Assembly: GCF_014529535.1 (NCBI RefSeq) | Contig: NW_023503509.1 | Location: 744,001-808,000, forward strand | Direction of reading: 5' to 3' | Source of the DNA: Bradysia coprophila | Lineage: Eukaryota > Arthropoda > Insecta > Diptera > Sciaridae | DNA length: 64,000 nucleotides | Shown: in pieces, positions 22,091-34,042 of the stretch | Position numbering within the stretch: the stretch's first letter is position 1 | Layout of the letters: every line of letters begins with the position of its first letter | The notes under the pieces: generated by a model | Database searches by the model: none | Seen by the model: only the letters and a program-made list of their open reading frames with translations | What the model was told of the DNA's origin: nothing | Position numbers and translations under genes: made by a program

Positions 22091-22318
22091 TTTCTCATGG
22101 CCTTTTGAGTGGAGAAAATAAGGTTAATCCCACCGCACGCACACATAACATATATATTTATGCAACCATTTTGCCACTAATTGCTTAAATAGTCAGTCAC
22201 TCTAGCCACAGACACAGTATCAATACATATAATGTGCCTACACAAACATTTATCACCGAGGTGAATACAACCTTTTTCTCAAAAAAGGCATCAGAACAGT
22301 CGGAGCGTTTGCTGCGAC
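22091..22318. other. Short gene-free stretch
   Basis: AT-rich DNA between duplication copy 2 and element P. Nothing is recognised. Confidence 0.5.
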
Positions 22319-23196
22319 TTAGCCCCGTACGACCCGTAATCCTATTTCGTCCGTAACCATAATACGTCCGTAGCCGTAATACGCCCGGAACCCTAATACG
22401 TCTACAACCCTCTAATGCGTCTGTTACCAAAATGCAAGTCAAGTTGGGCATGGTCAAATTTACTGAAAGTGTTCATTTTTAAAATTGCGCATAGCGCAAT
22501 TACGAAAGCCGGTACGAAGTACCTCTCAAATAAAACCAACAATTTACGACATTATTTTAGAAACCCAAAATTTTTTGCCAACTTTCTATTGGGTATTCAA
22601 TTATCTCTCAAATGAAACAAAAACTAGAAACTTTTTTCGCCACGTTCTTTGCGGTATTCAATTACCTTCCATAAAAAACTAAATCTAGCAAAATCGGATG
22701 AGATTTACTCGATTTATGTGCAAAAAACACTTAGGGCCGAGTAACGACCTTTGAGCCCTCCCAACAAGCCCGGGTTGCATCTTACCCAAAAACAATGTTC
22801 AGCAACTTTGTTCTACTCGTCAATACCTTTCATTTGATATTTCACAAGCAGCTACTGCGTGAGTATTTCGGTAGATATCGTCGAAAGACTGAAAAACACC
22901 TATAGGGCCCTAGCCCTGGAAGGGCCGGCCCTACCATGCCCATTTTCGAACTTGACCTTACTTTTGTCGATACCAATCGGGGAAAAAAGAATTTTGAAAA
23001 AAGGTTGTGATTTGCTCAAGCTAGAGGGGTCACAGACGGACGGACGGACGGACGGACGGACGGACATTTTTTTTTATTGCGGATTCGTCATCTATGAACA
23101 TAACCAAATGCTTTGCCCTTACTGTCTGCTTCCAATTCGACGTGTTACAAACGGCATATTAATCTCATAAGCCCCCAGTACTTCGTACGGGGCTAA
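22319..23196. mobile_element. Non-autonomous element P with 13-bp inverted ends
   Basis: TTAGCCCCGTACG at the left is the exact complement of CGTACGGGGCTAA at the right. Inside are four degenerate copies of a CGTCCGTAACC..AATA motif, internal copies of CGAAGTAC, and a GACG tetranucleotide run at 23036-23066. The 103-aa open frame at 22859 runs through the tetranucleotide and is not a gene. No transposase is present; the superfamily is not determined. Confidence 0.75.
23036..23066. repeat. (GACG)n microsatellite
   Basis: Seven consecutive GACG units lie inside element P, next to a T9 tract. Confidence 0.9.
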
Positions 23197-24154
23197 AAAG
23201 TCAACGAAAGTTTCAATTTTCGTCACTGAATTGAGAAATTTCTTCTAGAGACAGCTAGTTACCTGTTATCGATACCAACGACAAAAACAAGCGATAAACG
23301 CTTCTTATCATCGCCTTATAAAGTAATAGGGGCTCGTCTTTGATGGTTTTATTTAGTATTTAAAACCAATGGAGTCAATGATTTTGCAGGATGTCCCCTC
23401 AAATACTAGAAAATATTTTCAACAACGAACAAGATATGATTGCCGTTTGTAAAATCATTACACCTACACCGAAATACTGAACGAGGTTTCAGAACACTAC
23501 TAAAATGAAGAAGACCAAGCTGCCATGTTTTTCGAACAAACTCTCTAATATTAATTGATTAATTCAATGATTCCAATCTTGTCGAGATGAATGAGACTAT
23601 GATGCAGTTGTCATATTATATACAACAGTCAAACATTCAATTTGTTTTTCATGGGAACAAGACAACAAAACGTATTCTTTGGACAGGAATTTCAATAACT
23701 TAAAATTCAAAATATCAAATATCTCGTCAATAAATCAGATGGATATCATTTCGTGTTACTGCCGACACAGGTGTACTTTTCTCTCTGTCATTCTCTGGTT
23801 CTCTGGCTGTGAAAGGATAAACTTACACACATTTTATACATACTCGAAACCGATTTCTCAATTGATAAGAATGGAAATACATAGAAATTTGATGTTATTT
23901 TAATAAACAAAATGTAATCCTATTCCCGTCGTTGTCGACCGCTTACATTTTTTTTTTATTGAAACGGAGAAATTCGACTGATTAATATTTTATGTTGATA
24001 ATTGTTTTGATTTTATATTTTGATTTAAAGTTTAGACGACGACGTAATACCACAAGCGATATGTTAATGCTCAGCAACAGAGAGTTGGATAAATTTTCCA
24101 TGTAAAATTCTAATTAGTAAAAGTTTTGATAAATCATCGTAGTTTTGGTGGTAC
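23197..24154. other. Gene-free stretch
   Basis: A minus-strand fragment of family D lies near 23262-23325 (TTATCGATACCAACGACAAAA). Nothing else is recognised. Confidence 0.45.
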
Positions 24155-24221
24155 ACTGATAGAAAAAATTTCGTCGACATACGTCCAGTATGTATGAAAT
24201 GGCTGATAGACAGCTTCATTT

Positions 24222-24541
24222 TGCCTTACTTCAGATATTCCAACGTCTGACATGTATAGTATATCGTCAACGCACTTCAAGCATGAGTAGTACTCAAAAT
24301 GGAGTACTGCAACGGGACAATCTATCAAACAAATTTTGGCTCTGTAAAAAAATCTGGAAACATTTTTCATACAAAATAGTCACTCGAAGCACTTTTGCTT
24401 GAAGTGCGTTGATATCGTACATGTTCGACGTATACGAGTGACACGAATAGTCACTAGCGAGCGCAACCTTACACGTTGGACATGTACGATATACATGTCA
24501 GACGTGTCAGACGTGGGAAAATACATATCCGAAGTAAGGCA
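24222..24541. mobile_element. MITE Y inside element X
   Basis: TGCCTTACTTCAGATAT at the left and ATATCCGAAGTAAGGCA at the right are inverted repeats. Further inner arms (GTCTGACATGTATAGTATAT / ATATACATGTCAGAC) are also complementary. It breaks the left arm of X, whose right arm reads uninterrupted through the corresponding site. Confidence 0.75.
24268..24411. mobile_element. MITE family A, copy 3, nested
   Basis: CAACGCACTTCAAGCA and TGCTTGAAGTGCGTTG are perfect 16-bp inverted ends. A 7-bp direct repeat ATATCGT lies immediately outside on both sides (24261-24267 and 24412-24418). It sits in the centre of MITE Y, making the third level of nesting. Confidence 0.85.
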
Positions 24542-24577
24542 GAAATGAAACCAGGGCTTATTATTGGGAATTTCAGT

Positions 24578-24752
24578 TCTTAAAATTCTAAAAATTCTTA
24601 AAAAATTCTAAAATTTCTCAAAATTCTTAAAAATTCTTAAAAAATTCTTAAAATTCTTAAAAATTCTTAAAAATTCTTAAAAAATTCTTAAAAAATTCTT
24701 AAAAAATTCTTAAAAAATTCTTAAAAAATTCTTTAAAAAAATTCAAAAATAT
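24578..24752. repeat. AATTCTTAAAA tandem array, left arm of X
   Basis: About 15 imperfect copies of an 11-12 bp unit (AATTCTTAAAA). The inverted counterpart lies at 26090-26222, so the array belongs to the long inverted arms of element X. Confidence 0.85.
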
Positions 24753-25070
24753 TTTGCATTTAATATGAAAGTCAGGGTTTTATGACAGAAAATAACCTTA
24801 ATGTACGTAACGCTAAGTTCAATATGATATTTTGAAAATGTTCTACATTGGCATAAAACGTTAAATACAGAAAACGTCCGTACGCTTGCTTCCGCGATAA
24901 CTCAAGTAATTCTTTACCGATTTTCAAAATTTTGGTTTTAATCGATGGAGAATGAAAATCATGACGTTAAGTTCGTAGATGGGTAATATTGAAGTAGTGA
25001 GTTGGGAGTAATTCTACACACAACTTTTTTCTTTTTATTGCCACGAAATTTTTTTTTGGTTGGTTGAGTA

Positions 25071-25194
25071 CAGTGAACGACATCTCAAATGTCTCACTGT
25101 CATTTTTTTCAGAGAATGTCATTGTGAATTTGCAATGACACAATAAAATTCTCAGAAAAATTTGACAGTGAGACATTTGAGATGTCGTTCACTG
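25071..25194. mobile_element. TA-flanked MITE Z
   Basis: CAGTGAACGACATCTCAAAT and its exact complement form the ends; arms run about 42 bp to TGTCA.TTTTTTC. TA flanks lie at 25069-25070 and 25195-25196. The layout fits a mariner-type MITE. It lies within element X. Confidence 0.88.
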
Positions 25195-26089
25195 TAGTTA
25201 TTATGCTCTAGAAATTGAGTTTACATAAAATACACATGAAATCACTAAAAGACGAAATTTAATTATATGATACGAATTGCTGTCCATATTGTTTATAGAG
25301 ATAAAGGTTTAGGTAGTCTGTGGTTTGGAGGTACATGGGTCTTATAAAACTTCATTCGGTCGTAGTTCAGAAAAGTGAGTTTTGAAAGTAAGTTTAAGCA
25401 TGGATTTACATGACATTAAATATTTTCTGGTGGTTCCGACTAGTGGGTAGTGAAGTTCGAAGATTGGATTTTTATTGGACTAGTAATCTGGAATCTAAGA
25501 CAATTTTTGCATGAAATTATATCTTTAAAAGAATTTTTCACATGCTTATAAACTTATGAAAGGGAACATTTGAACGAATGTAAATATTGCGACCAGAGCG
25601 AAGCGAGGGCAGTAATTCACGAGGTAGGTAAGAAATATGCCACCTTTCTAGTGCTTTTTAGTACTCATATTTATTGGGTGTAAAACATCGCTTGCTGAAC
25701 CTTCAACTCAGAGCTCTCTTTGTTTATTCAGAAAATTAAATTAATTTTGAGTTTTCTAAACGGCCAGTGAAAGTAAAAGAGATACACAATCAATGATGTG
25801 GCAAATAGACCATTATTGTATCGCTTTTTCATCTGAATATAGTTTTGTGTTCTTAAAAACACAAGCTTATTCAAAAATTGTAAGAAAACTGGGACTGCAA
25901 TTATTGGAAAACTTAGTCAGACAAGCGAGGTGGGGCCTAGTTTCGAACTCAAAATAACTTTCTTCACATTAATTAATGGTTTTTTGTCGCTTTGACAATC
26001 AGAGGCGACTTCATCAGTCGAAATCGTATCAGACACAACTTCATGCGATAAAATTGAATTTTGAATTGTTCGATTTTACAGCAAAAATC

Positions 26090-26222
26090 AAACAAATTCT
26101 TAAAAAATTCCTAAAAATTCCTAAAAAGTCTTAAAAATTCTTAAAAATTCTTAAAAATTCTTAAAAATTCCTAAAATTCTCAAAAATTCTTAAAAATTAT
26201 TAAAAAATTCTTAAAAAATTTC
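26090..26222. repeat. AATTCTTAAAA tandem array, right arm of X
   Basis: About 11 imperfect copies of the same unit, with CCTAAAAA variants, next to the right terminal inverted repeat of X. Confidence 0.85.
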
Positions 26223-26306
26223 CAATAATAAGCCCTGAATGAAACTGTCTGCCAGCCATTTCATACATACTGGACGTATGTTGACGAAATTTTTTTTATC
26301 AGTGTA

Positions 26307-29300
26307 TGATACGTTCATAGACATAGAGATGCACAGATTATTGTAAGAACAATCTCTTCTCTTATACTTACTAGTATAGTTCTGTATGGTATGGTATGTG
26401 CTACGTACAGTCTTCTTCATATTGCTAAATGAAGCACACACCATATTTCAACAATATCGATCCTTCTGCTCAATATAAATACCGTAATCAGAGCCAGCAC
26501 ATCCACTCTATTTGCCATTATATACTTCTAACACAACGAGTGTTTTAAGCGCCGTTAAATTAATTTTTATTAAATCTCCGGTTATGCGAGAAAAAAGTTC
26601 GTGTGAGTTCAATATTGCACCATATGTAACATCAATTATATTTGCAGTCATGGTGGCATAAAATGCGTTTGGAAAATGTGTTGTTATGGGCATATATTCC
26701 GAACAATTATGATATTTTTTTATCCATCGTTTTATCGCTAAACGAAATTATTGGCGATATTTTCAATTTATATATAATTTGCGTGACATGGTAATAATAA
26801 ATTTATAACCATAGTTCCTATTATATATGAGCAGCGAGCGGTTTTTAGATGCTTTTCTGGAGTCAATAAACTAATTAAAAATTAATTTTTTTACGATCAT
26901 CACCAGAGTATTTTACATTTCAAGAATTTTATACTAAAGCCAACAGCTCAGTATATATATGATGTAATTTGTTCAACAATTGCTTACGACAATTTGCTCA
27001 TCGATGCACGATAATCAATTGATGGTTTATTGCCGATAAAAAGTATTCTAGACCGAAAACACATCAGTCCATTAACCGGTTACAAACGGCATGTAAATGA
27101 CCATTATTTTTATAACATCTGTTACTTCCATCGATCAAAGTATTTTTAATTTGTTGATTGCAAATCTTGTACTTCAATTTTTTTAACATGCATTTTACTA
27201 TAATAATGGGACCATATTACCCACAGTTTGTCATTATTTTTGTCGTCGTTATCGCCGCATGTGACAGGTTCAATTGTTTCTTCGAAGTGAATTTGCATCG
27301 CTTTCTGGCAAAATTTAAATTTCGAACGAATGACAAACAGAGTTTTGCTGGGATAGAAACAGAGCATCTTAAATACGTTTTTGCACATTTTCATGAATTT
27401 CCACGAATTTTCACGATTTTTTATAAATATTCCCGATTTTTCAAAAATTATGAAAATTTGCGAAAACTATTAGAACCTATTCGAATAAGAGCAGAGCCTG
27501 TAACAGTGAAAACGTTTTCACCAATTTTCATGAGTTTTCCCGAATTTCCACGAATTCTCACGTTTTTTAAAGAATCCCGAAAATTCATGAAAATTCGTCA
27601 AACATGGACTCTTTGTCTATTTTATTATTTCGATGAGTCAACTAGTTGCCGCTGCAGAAAGAGCAATACTGGGAAGTCATTTTGGGTAAATTATCAATTT
27701 GGAATGAAACGAATATTCGAAGTGCATTTTTATATTAAAGTAGACTGAACCGCACACATACTGATTCTAGTTTCCGAATACCTGCTGAAAACTTTTTCAA
27801 CGATAAGGAAATTATTATCTTCATCAATAACTGAATATTTCGTCGAAATTCCTCATAGTAGCTTCGACGACAGACACAGGATGTAGAAGTTCTGCCTTTG
27901 TGTTGGTTCTATACATCTTTCCCTTTATAATTTTATTGAACCAGCTTTCATGCTGACTGTTTCCGTAAATTCAGTCTCACATCGAAGTCGATGGGAAAAG
28001 TAAATTATGACCACCTCTTACCACCCCTGGCCCGTCATCTGGAAATATCAGGTGTCATTTATATAGTCAAACATTTTATTATAATTTCAAGAAGAACAAG
28101 AAAAAAAAACAAGAAATTCTTCACATCAAAATATTATGTGGGTGCAGGAGGTAGGATATATCATCCATATCGTCGCGTAAGTGCCACATATATATATACA
28201 TGGCAGAGACATGGAAAGTGTTATACAACGATGCACTTCAATTTGAATAATGTGTGTTTTTTAGGGTGTAACGTTTTGTGATATGAGAAAGTTTAATATA
28301 TTTAACAGGAACACATCTTAGCCTCCATATACATACACTCATATTGTATAAAATATGCAACATTTTAATAGAAATGTCTTATTCGAGTGTAATGCAAGAG
28401 ATATATAAGTTAGTTTTGTTCGGAAGATATGTCTGCGGTATTTATGGCTCGGTAAAGAAAATGTTTCAAAATTCATAAGCTAAAAAGGTGGTGGAAGTAT
28501 TTCGAAGAAACTGATGCTGGAATACCATATAACCATCCAGTACATATACCTAGCCAGATATAAAATGTAACGTATGATTTATGCAGAATGTCAGTGGAAA
28601 AGGTAGGAAAAATTTCATTTCAGCTCTGCCCTTTTTTTTCAATTAAATGTTTAAAGTCGAAACGTAACTTCATTTATTTCACGATATTCTTGGTGATATA
28701 TCGCATGTGTTGTAGCAAAAAATAGCGGGTATGAGTTCTGGTGTACATTATGTAGTTAAATATGAGAAGATAGTTCGCACTCTAGGTGGCGGAAGGAAGA
28801 TTATTTGAAAGCATTTGGTCGCCTTGACAAGTACACTTGATATTGTTACATGTTAATTGAAATTATTGTTTGAACGTTTATCGTATATAAGAAGGAGGAT
28901 ACGATGGGATTGTGTGCATATATATCTTACAACAACATCGTTTTAATTAACATTCAATCAAATATTTGTAAAGCCGGCAAAGCTAACACACACAGACAAT
29001 TTATTATTATTCGAAAACATACAAAGATTTGCATATATATTCCAGCCATTCAGTGTTCCATCAGTGTAGAAATTCGCATTTAACACCGACTCACAATATA
29101 ATTACAACACAAAACCGTATTCTTTGGAAAGCAATTAAACTATTCGAACAGGCTCTCTTACTCCTTTTCGCTGTATGTGTAACTCACATACCCTATACAA
29201 CATCTTAACCTTATGTAAGTATTTTAATCGAAAGACACATAATTTGAATTGAAGGTAGGATGTGGAGTTTAATATGACGCAAACTTTGTTCATTATTACT

Positions 29301-31359
29301 TAACAAAAGCACGCCCTCCCGTTAGATATATTTGAGCTTAAGATCCTATATTATATTTAGAACCCAATATTAAATTGGCGCACAGATATAAAACTTGGAA
29401 ACATACTTTATCCAACCGACACCACTCTATCTGTTCCTTGTCTCGCATAAACAAAATTTTCGATTAAAATTTTGCCTGTCTCCGCTCTCGTTTTGTTTGC
29501 GTATCTTGTCATAATATTTGAATAAATTTTTCTTTTCTCTGTTGTTAGTTTATCCTTCAGATTGTATTGTATCTAAAAGATGTAAATTTTTTTCGCTTCC
29601 ATATCCATCCATCGCTTTTTTATTTTTCACTCTCAATTGTTTTTTAAGGATATTAGAAAATGGGCCAAACAACAGAAAAACCGAGATATTTATAGCGGAT
29701 ACATAATATTGACATTGCCTCAATAGAAAATTATGGATTTTCAATATATATCCATCAATATATTGTGTATAATGTAGAGGGCCTCTTTCAATAACATTAG
29801 GGACATTTTGTTTATTGTCTGTGTATTGCCTATATGCGTACATCGAAAAGTGTTTGAACAAAAAGAAAAAAAAAGAAAAATTATTCTCCATATGGCGAAT
29901 TCTATGTACCAATCGACAAAATGTAACGTGGTAACGGTAATAACACTCTCTAAAATCGAAATGGTGTATACCGATGTACCATTTTGAGAGAATTTTGTTT
30001 TTATCTAGTTGATTTTACATATCAGCACCGTATGGTGTAGCGTTTAAATTAAATTAATTTTGCTGTACCATACCATACCATCTCGATGCGATGGTTTTAC
30101 TTCGCCAATATTCACAATTTCAATAAGGCTTTCTTAATTTAACTTGAATTAAATTAATTTTTTCTGCAAAATAAATTAATTTAGATTATCTAATTAATAA
30201 TCTAATAATTTTTCGATAGGTGGTATCCAGCCGAAAATAAAATTCAAAATAAATAAAGTGATTCGAACTGAACCGATTGTAGCGTCTGTAACATGGTTCT
30301 CAATAGAATTACCGATATACACCGAGAACATTTTCATTCGTATTGTATGGTGTATCCATTATTGTTGTAGCGTGTTAAAGGAAGGGACATATACAATATT
30401 TTGTAGGCACAAAAGTTGATGGATTTTTAATGTTGCGTAATGGGAATTTCGTTTCTTTTTCAATTACTCCATGCTCAATTAGACGATGTAATCGGGAATT
30501 ATGGATCGTGTATATAATGCAGAAAATTTTCAACTTGAATAAAATTATTTCAGACGGCAATGACGAGTTTCTAAACATTTTGGTACCGTTTTCACCAAAC
30601 ACACCCTAGAATATGCTTCTCGTTCATAAATTTCTGTAATTTATGACTTTATTGAATAAATAAACCCTCCGTGAGCCACATATAATACATACATCGACGA
30701 TCGGTCAATTTACGAAGAAATAATCGACAATGCGATGAGGGTATGACCGATTTGAATTTAAAGTTTTTTTTTTTGATCTTTGATATTATTGGAAGAGAAA
30801 CAAAGATTTTACTTCAATCTTTGGAAGGGAAGAAAATATTCCTGACGTTTTGTCCTACTCCGCATTATTTATTTAAAAAATCAACGGAATCTTGGTATGG
30901 CTCGACTCGATCTTGAGTTATAAAGTAACAATAAATATTATGCACCTGTGTCCAAATGTTTCTTTTGACGAGTTGGTGATGTGATCCTAAGCCGAAGGTC
31001 AGCCTGATTTAGTTGAGATCTCAGATCAGGTTGTCACGTTGATGTCAACATGCAAAATTGCACGAAAAATATCAGGTCAAACTGAGCCTGAAGTTATCAC
31101 AGGCAACCCCAACAGTCGAAACAATAATTTGAAAGATTTAGTTATCTACCAGTGTCGAGCGACAAGTAAATACTAAATCGCCGTTATGATTCTTCAGATA
31201 TATTGCCCCTTACATCCCATCAACAGACACAATCTGTTAAAATTGTAACTTCATTTTATCAAAAGACGAACATTTGCATGTCTATTAGGCAGTTGTAAAA
31301 AGTGATTGTTAGATGTTGCTGTACTTATGGCACATAATAAACCGTTTCAATGTAAAAAC
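26307..31359. other. Long gene-free AT-rich stretch
   Basis: No gene is supported. A family D copy spans about 27115-27275. The 196-aa frame at 27158-27748 starts in that copy and runs through imperfect repeats of CACGAATTTTCACGATTTTT, so it is not called. TATA-like motifs followed by CA-rich starts occur near 26479 and 28889, but no coding exon follows. A truncated relative of the 48559 hairpin lies near 30935-31010 (TATTATGCACCTGT ... GCCGAAGGT). Confidence 0.5.
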
Positions 31360-31960
31360 ACAAAGAAATAGATGTTAGAAATTTGGTGAAAAATCTAGTA
31401 CTTGAAATAATTCACAGAACCCATTTTTTGATCATATTGGAGGGTTTCTAAAAACCCATCCCCACTTCCGATTGATGGCTAAAAATATTTATTTTTGTAT
31501 TACTGTTCTATCATTTGAGAGCATGACACCAGACATGAACAATTTGAATGCAAAATGAATTTTGTGCGACGCTTTTTATATTGCGGAACAGTGGTATAGG
31601 TGGTCGGGTGAGGTGTTACACAAAATAATGGTATTTCTAGGAACCCTCTCGAAGCTTTCAAATAGAATATAATTTATAAATATCGAACAACAATTAATTT
31701 TTTTGAGCATTACGTACTGCGCGGAAATGGCCTGTTCCGCTATATAAAAACCGTAGTCCAAAATTCATTTTTCATTCAAATTGTTCGTGTCTGGCATCAT
31801 TTGAAAGCTGATGGTACAGGGATACAACAATAAAGGGTCATCAAGAAATCGGAAGTATGAAGAAGGGTTTCCGAAATTCTCCTAAATGATCAGAAGTTAG
31901 GTTCTTTGAATTTTTGAAGTACTAGATTTTTAACAAAATTTCTTAAATCTATTTCTTTGT
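31360..31960. mobile_element. Foldback element K, about 600 bp
   Basis: ACAAAGAAATAGAT at the left mirrors ATCTATTTCTTTGT at the right. Inside, GAAAAATCTAGTACTT, the ACTTCCGATT block, GAGCATGACACCAGACATGA and AACAATTTGAATG each have complements in reverse order on the right. Arms of roughly 250 bp show scattered differences. No coding capacity is present. It directly abuts family E copy 2. Confidence 0.8.
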
Positions 31961-31964
31961 ATTC

Positions 31965-32184
31965 GCCTAGTCGGTTGGCCTGTAGAGGCGCCACAATTTT
32001 TATAGTACTTCAATCTCACTGGACTATTTTTTTGTGTAACAACTTCACATTGATTCATTCCTATGGGAATGTCACAGCAGTGAAGTTTGTTCATGAAGAA
32101 ATGATTCAGTGACAGCAGTCTTTTTTATGAAGAAAAGTACTAAATTGTATTAGATTTTACCCTTAGTTTTGAAACTCCATTCTC
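31965..32184 (-). repeat. Dispersed repeat family E, copy 2
   Basis: This is the reverse complement of 12139-12360 over its full length, starting GCCTAGTCGGTTGGCCTGTA. Insertions and deletions are few. It lies 5 bp from the end of foldback element K. Confidence 0.78.
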
Positions 32185-32514
32185 CTATTCTTACATTGAA
32201 ACAATATTTTCTGTACCATTAAAGTCACAGGCCACACAGGAAGAAACCAATTTAATTTCTCCCATAGACATCCACAGTAATTTAAACTTTAGACAGTGTT
32301 GTGGGTAAAAGTTCTTAGATATTTCTAAAAATGCTCGATACTTTTCGCTCGTTTTCTCGTAATAGAATGTATTTCCTGACTTTGAATGCATCTATTAATG
32401 CTGACGCGAATGCTTCGCACTTTGTGTATGTAAATACATACTCAACCGTATCAGTTCTCAATAACCAATCTTTACACCTATCTGGTATACGGACAGTGCT
32501 AAGTAATTGGTGTC

Positions 32515-32642
32515 GGGGAATCTCGCACACGCGATCATAGTATGCGTCCTTTTACGACATGTAACGAAAAGTCATGACTGTGCGAGATTCACTACTTAGA
32601 GGTGAATCTCGCACACCATGAATTTGTGTGGTGTGCGAGATT
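32515..32642. repeat. Cluster of AATCTCGCACAC hairpins
   Basis: The word AATCTCGCAC occurs four times in 128 bp, twice on each strand. GTGCGAGATTCAC pairs with GTGAATCTCGCAC (32580-32614), and AATCTCGCACACCA pairs with TGGTGTGCGAGATT (32604-32642 region). Two alternative hairpins therefore compete for the middle copy. Confidence 0.8.
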
Positions 32643-33828
32643 ACCCTACCCCAAGTAATTCGATACACAGAATAATAATGAAATGAAGTAGACACTGACG
32701 ATAATTCCTTGCATTTAATTATGCATGGACCAAAGACTGACAACATCAACGATTAAAATATAAATTCATATTCAATATTACGACCAACCGCTAGCCAGTT
32801 CCTAACTCCTACTAAAGCTATATGCACTCTATAGAGTTTAGGTATATGTAAAATGGAAAAGGAAATTTGATATTATCTTGATGGTGCTGGTGCCACATAA
32901 CACATTTATTTAATTTTACAAATGAATACACAATTTATTTATAATGTGTACTCGTTTGTAGAGAAGATGCGGTTTCAATGGTAAGGTGAAAATAAATGAA
33001 AATAAACGAACACATGAATGTCGTTGTCGTCGTCGTCGTGTTCGCATTGAAAGATATACAAATAATAATGTTCGTTTAACAGTTTCAAAAGCTGTAAAGT
33101 TTCAGATTTGTTGCTGAAAATTTCATAAAGAAGTTGAAATTATACGCACAACTTTTTGATATTCAGTGTTTCACGTTCCATATAAAGGATAACCACATTA
33201 GAGCGATGTTCGGTAATGAATGTGGTTATTAAAAAGTTTTATTGCTAAAAGGTGTTGTGTTTATAAATGTGTTGGCGTGAGTTTTAGCACTGCTTTGCAA
33301 TTTCTCTCGGCAGAGCAACTATACTAATGGTTGAAAATGAACCAAAGAAATTAAAATGGGGAAAATTAAATTGGTGCCGCATTTTCAATCGGAAACATTT
33401 TGCCTTTGGTAAAATGTAAGTTGAACGAGTAACTTTTAATTGATGGTTACCCCGCTCAGTTAAATCAATTGAGATTCAGTTTAAAGCCTTATAAATCTAT
33501 CTACAGTAAAGTGTACTTTACAGGCGAGAAAACGAACTGTCAGTAGCTCGATATATAAACCTCTTTACTAGAACTATTAGAGGGGGTTGAGCAATTGTGT
33601 TCTGAGTCTGGGCCACTTTGGACCGAGCATTGGACCAATTTGAATAATTCTTTGTTTCTTAGTTGTGTAATAGCCAAGAGAAGGCTAAGCTGTTCAGCTC
33701 GAAGATGAGCAAAATCATTCGAGTGTGTGTAGAGATATAGTCGAAAAGTGCCATTTTGGAGAACTGAAGGTATTTCACATATTTTTCACGGACTGGAAGT
33801 AAGTGATACAATGATAATAAAGGTTTCA

Positions 33829-34042
33829 CCATAGCACTGCTACTAGCTCGAACACTCATTCTATCAACGTCAAAATAGCCTCCAAATTTCAAATATGTAT
33901 GCGTGTACGATTGCATGTGCTTTGCGTCTTTATTCACACTAACAAATCATGACTCCTGTCTTTACGAAAGAAACGTAACGACTATTAAGATAGCATTAGC
34001 CTCCAAATATTTCTTATGTTGATGCTAGTAGCAGAGCTGTGG
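33829..34042. mobile_element. MITE family C, copy at 33.9 kb
   Basis: AGCACTGCTACTAGC at the left mirrors GCTAGTAGCAGAGCTGTGG at the right. Interior words (AGCCTCCAAAT, ACGAAAGAAACG) match other family C copies. It is non-coding. Confidence 0.65.

Larger units (their letters stand above)
24155..26304. mobile_element. Tc1/mariner-like composite element X
   Basis: CACTGATAGAAAAAATTTCG at the left mirrors CGAAATTTTTTTTATCAGTG at the right. The inverted ends extend through CATACGTCCAGTATGTATGA and ATGGCTG, and TA dinucleotides flank both ends (24153-24154 and 26305-26306). Both arms continue into GGGCTTATTATTGG and arrays of AATTCTTAAAA. The left arm is interrupted by MITE Y (24222-24541), itself interrupted by MITE A copy 3. 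The interior holds another TA-flanked MITE (25071-25194) and no transposase. Confidence 0.8.

Noticed and set aside
22859..23170. 103-codon frame with Asp-Gly-Arg-Thr repeats
   Set aside because: It is produced by the GACG microsatellite within a non-autonomous transposon.
27158..27748. 196-codon plus-strand open frame, the longest in the 26-36 kb region
   Set aside because: It begins inside a family D repeat and runs through imperfect tandem CACGAATTTTCACG-type sequence rich in Phe, Ile and Lys. No domain pattern, signal peptide or splice partner is visible.
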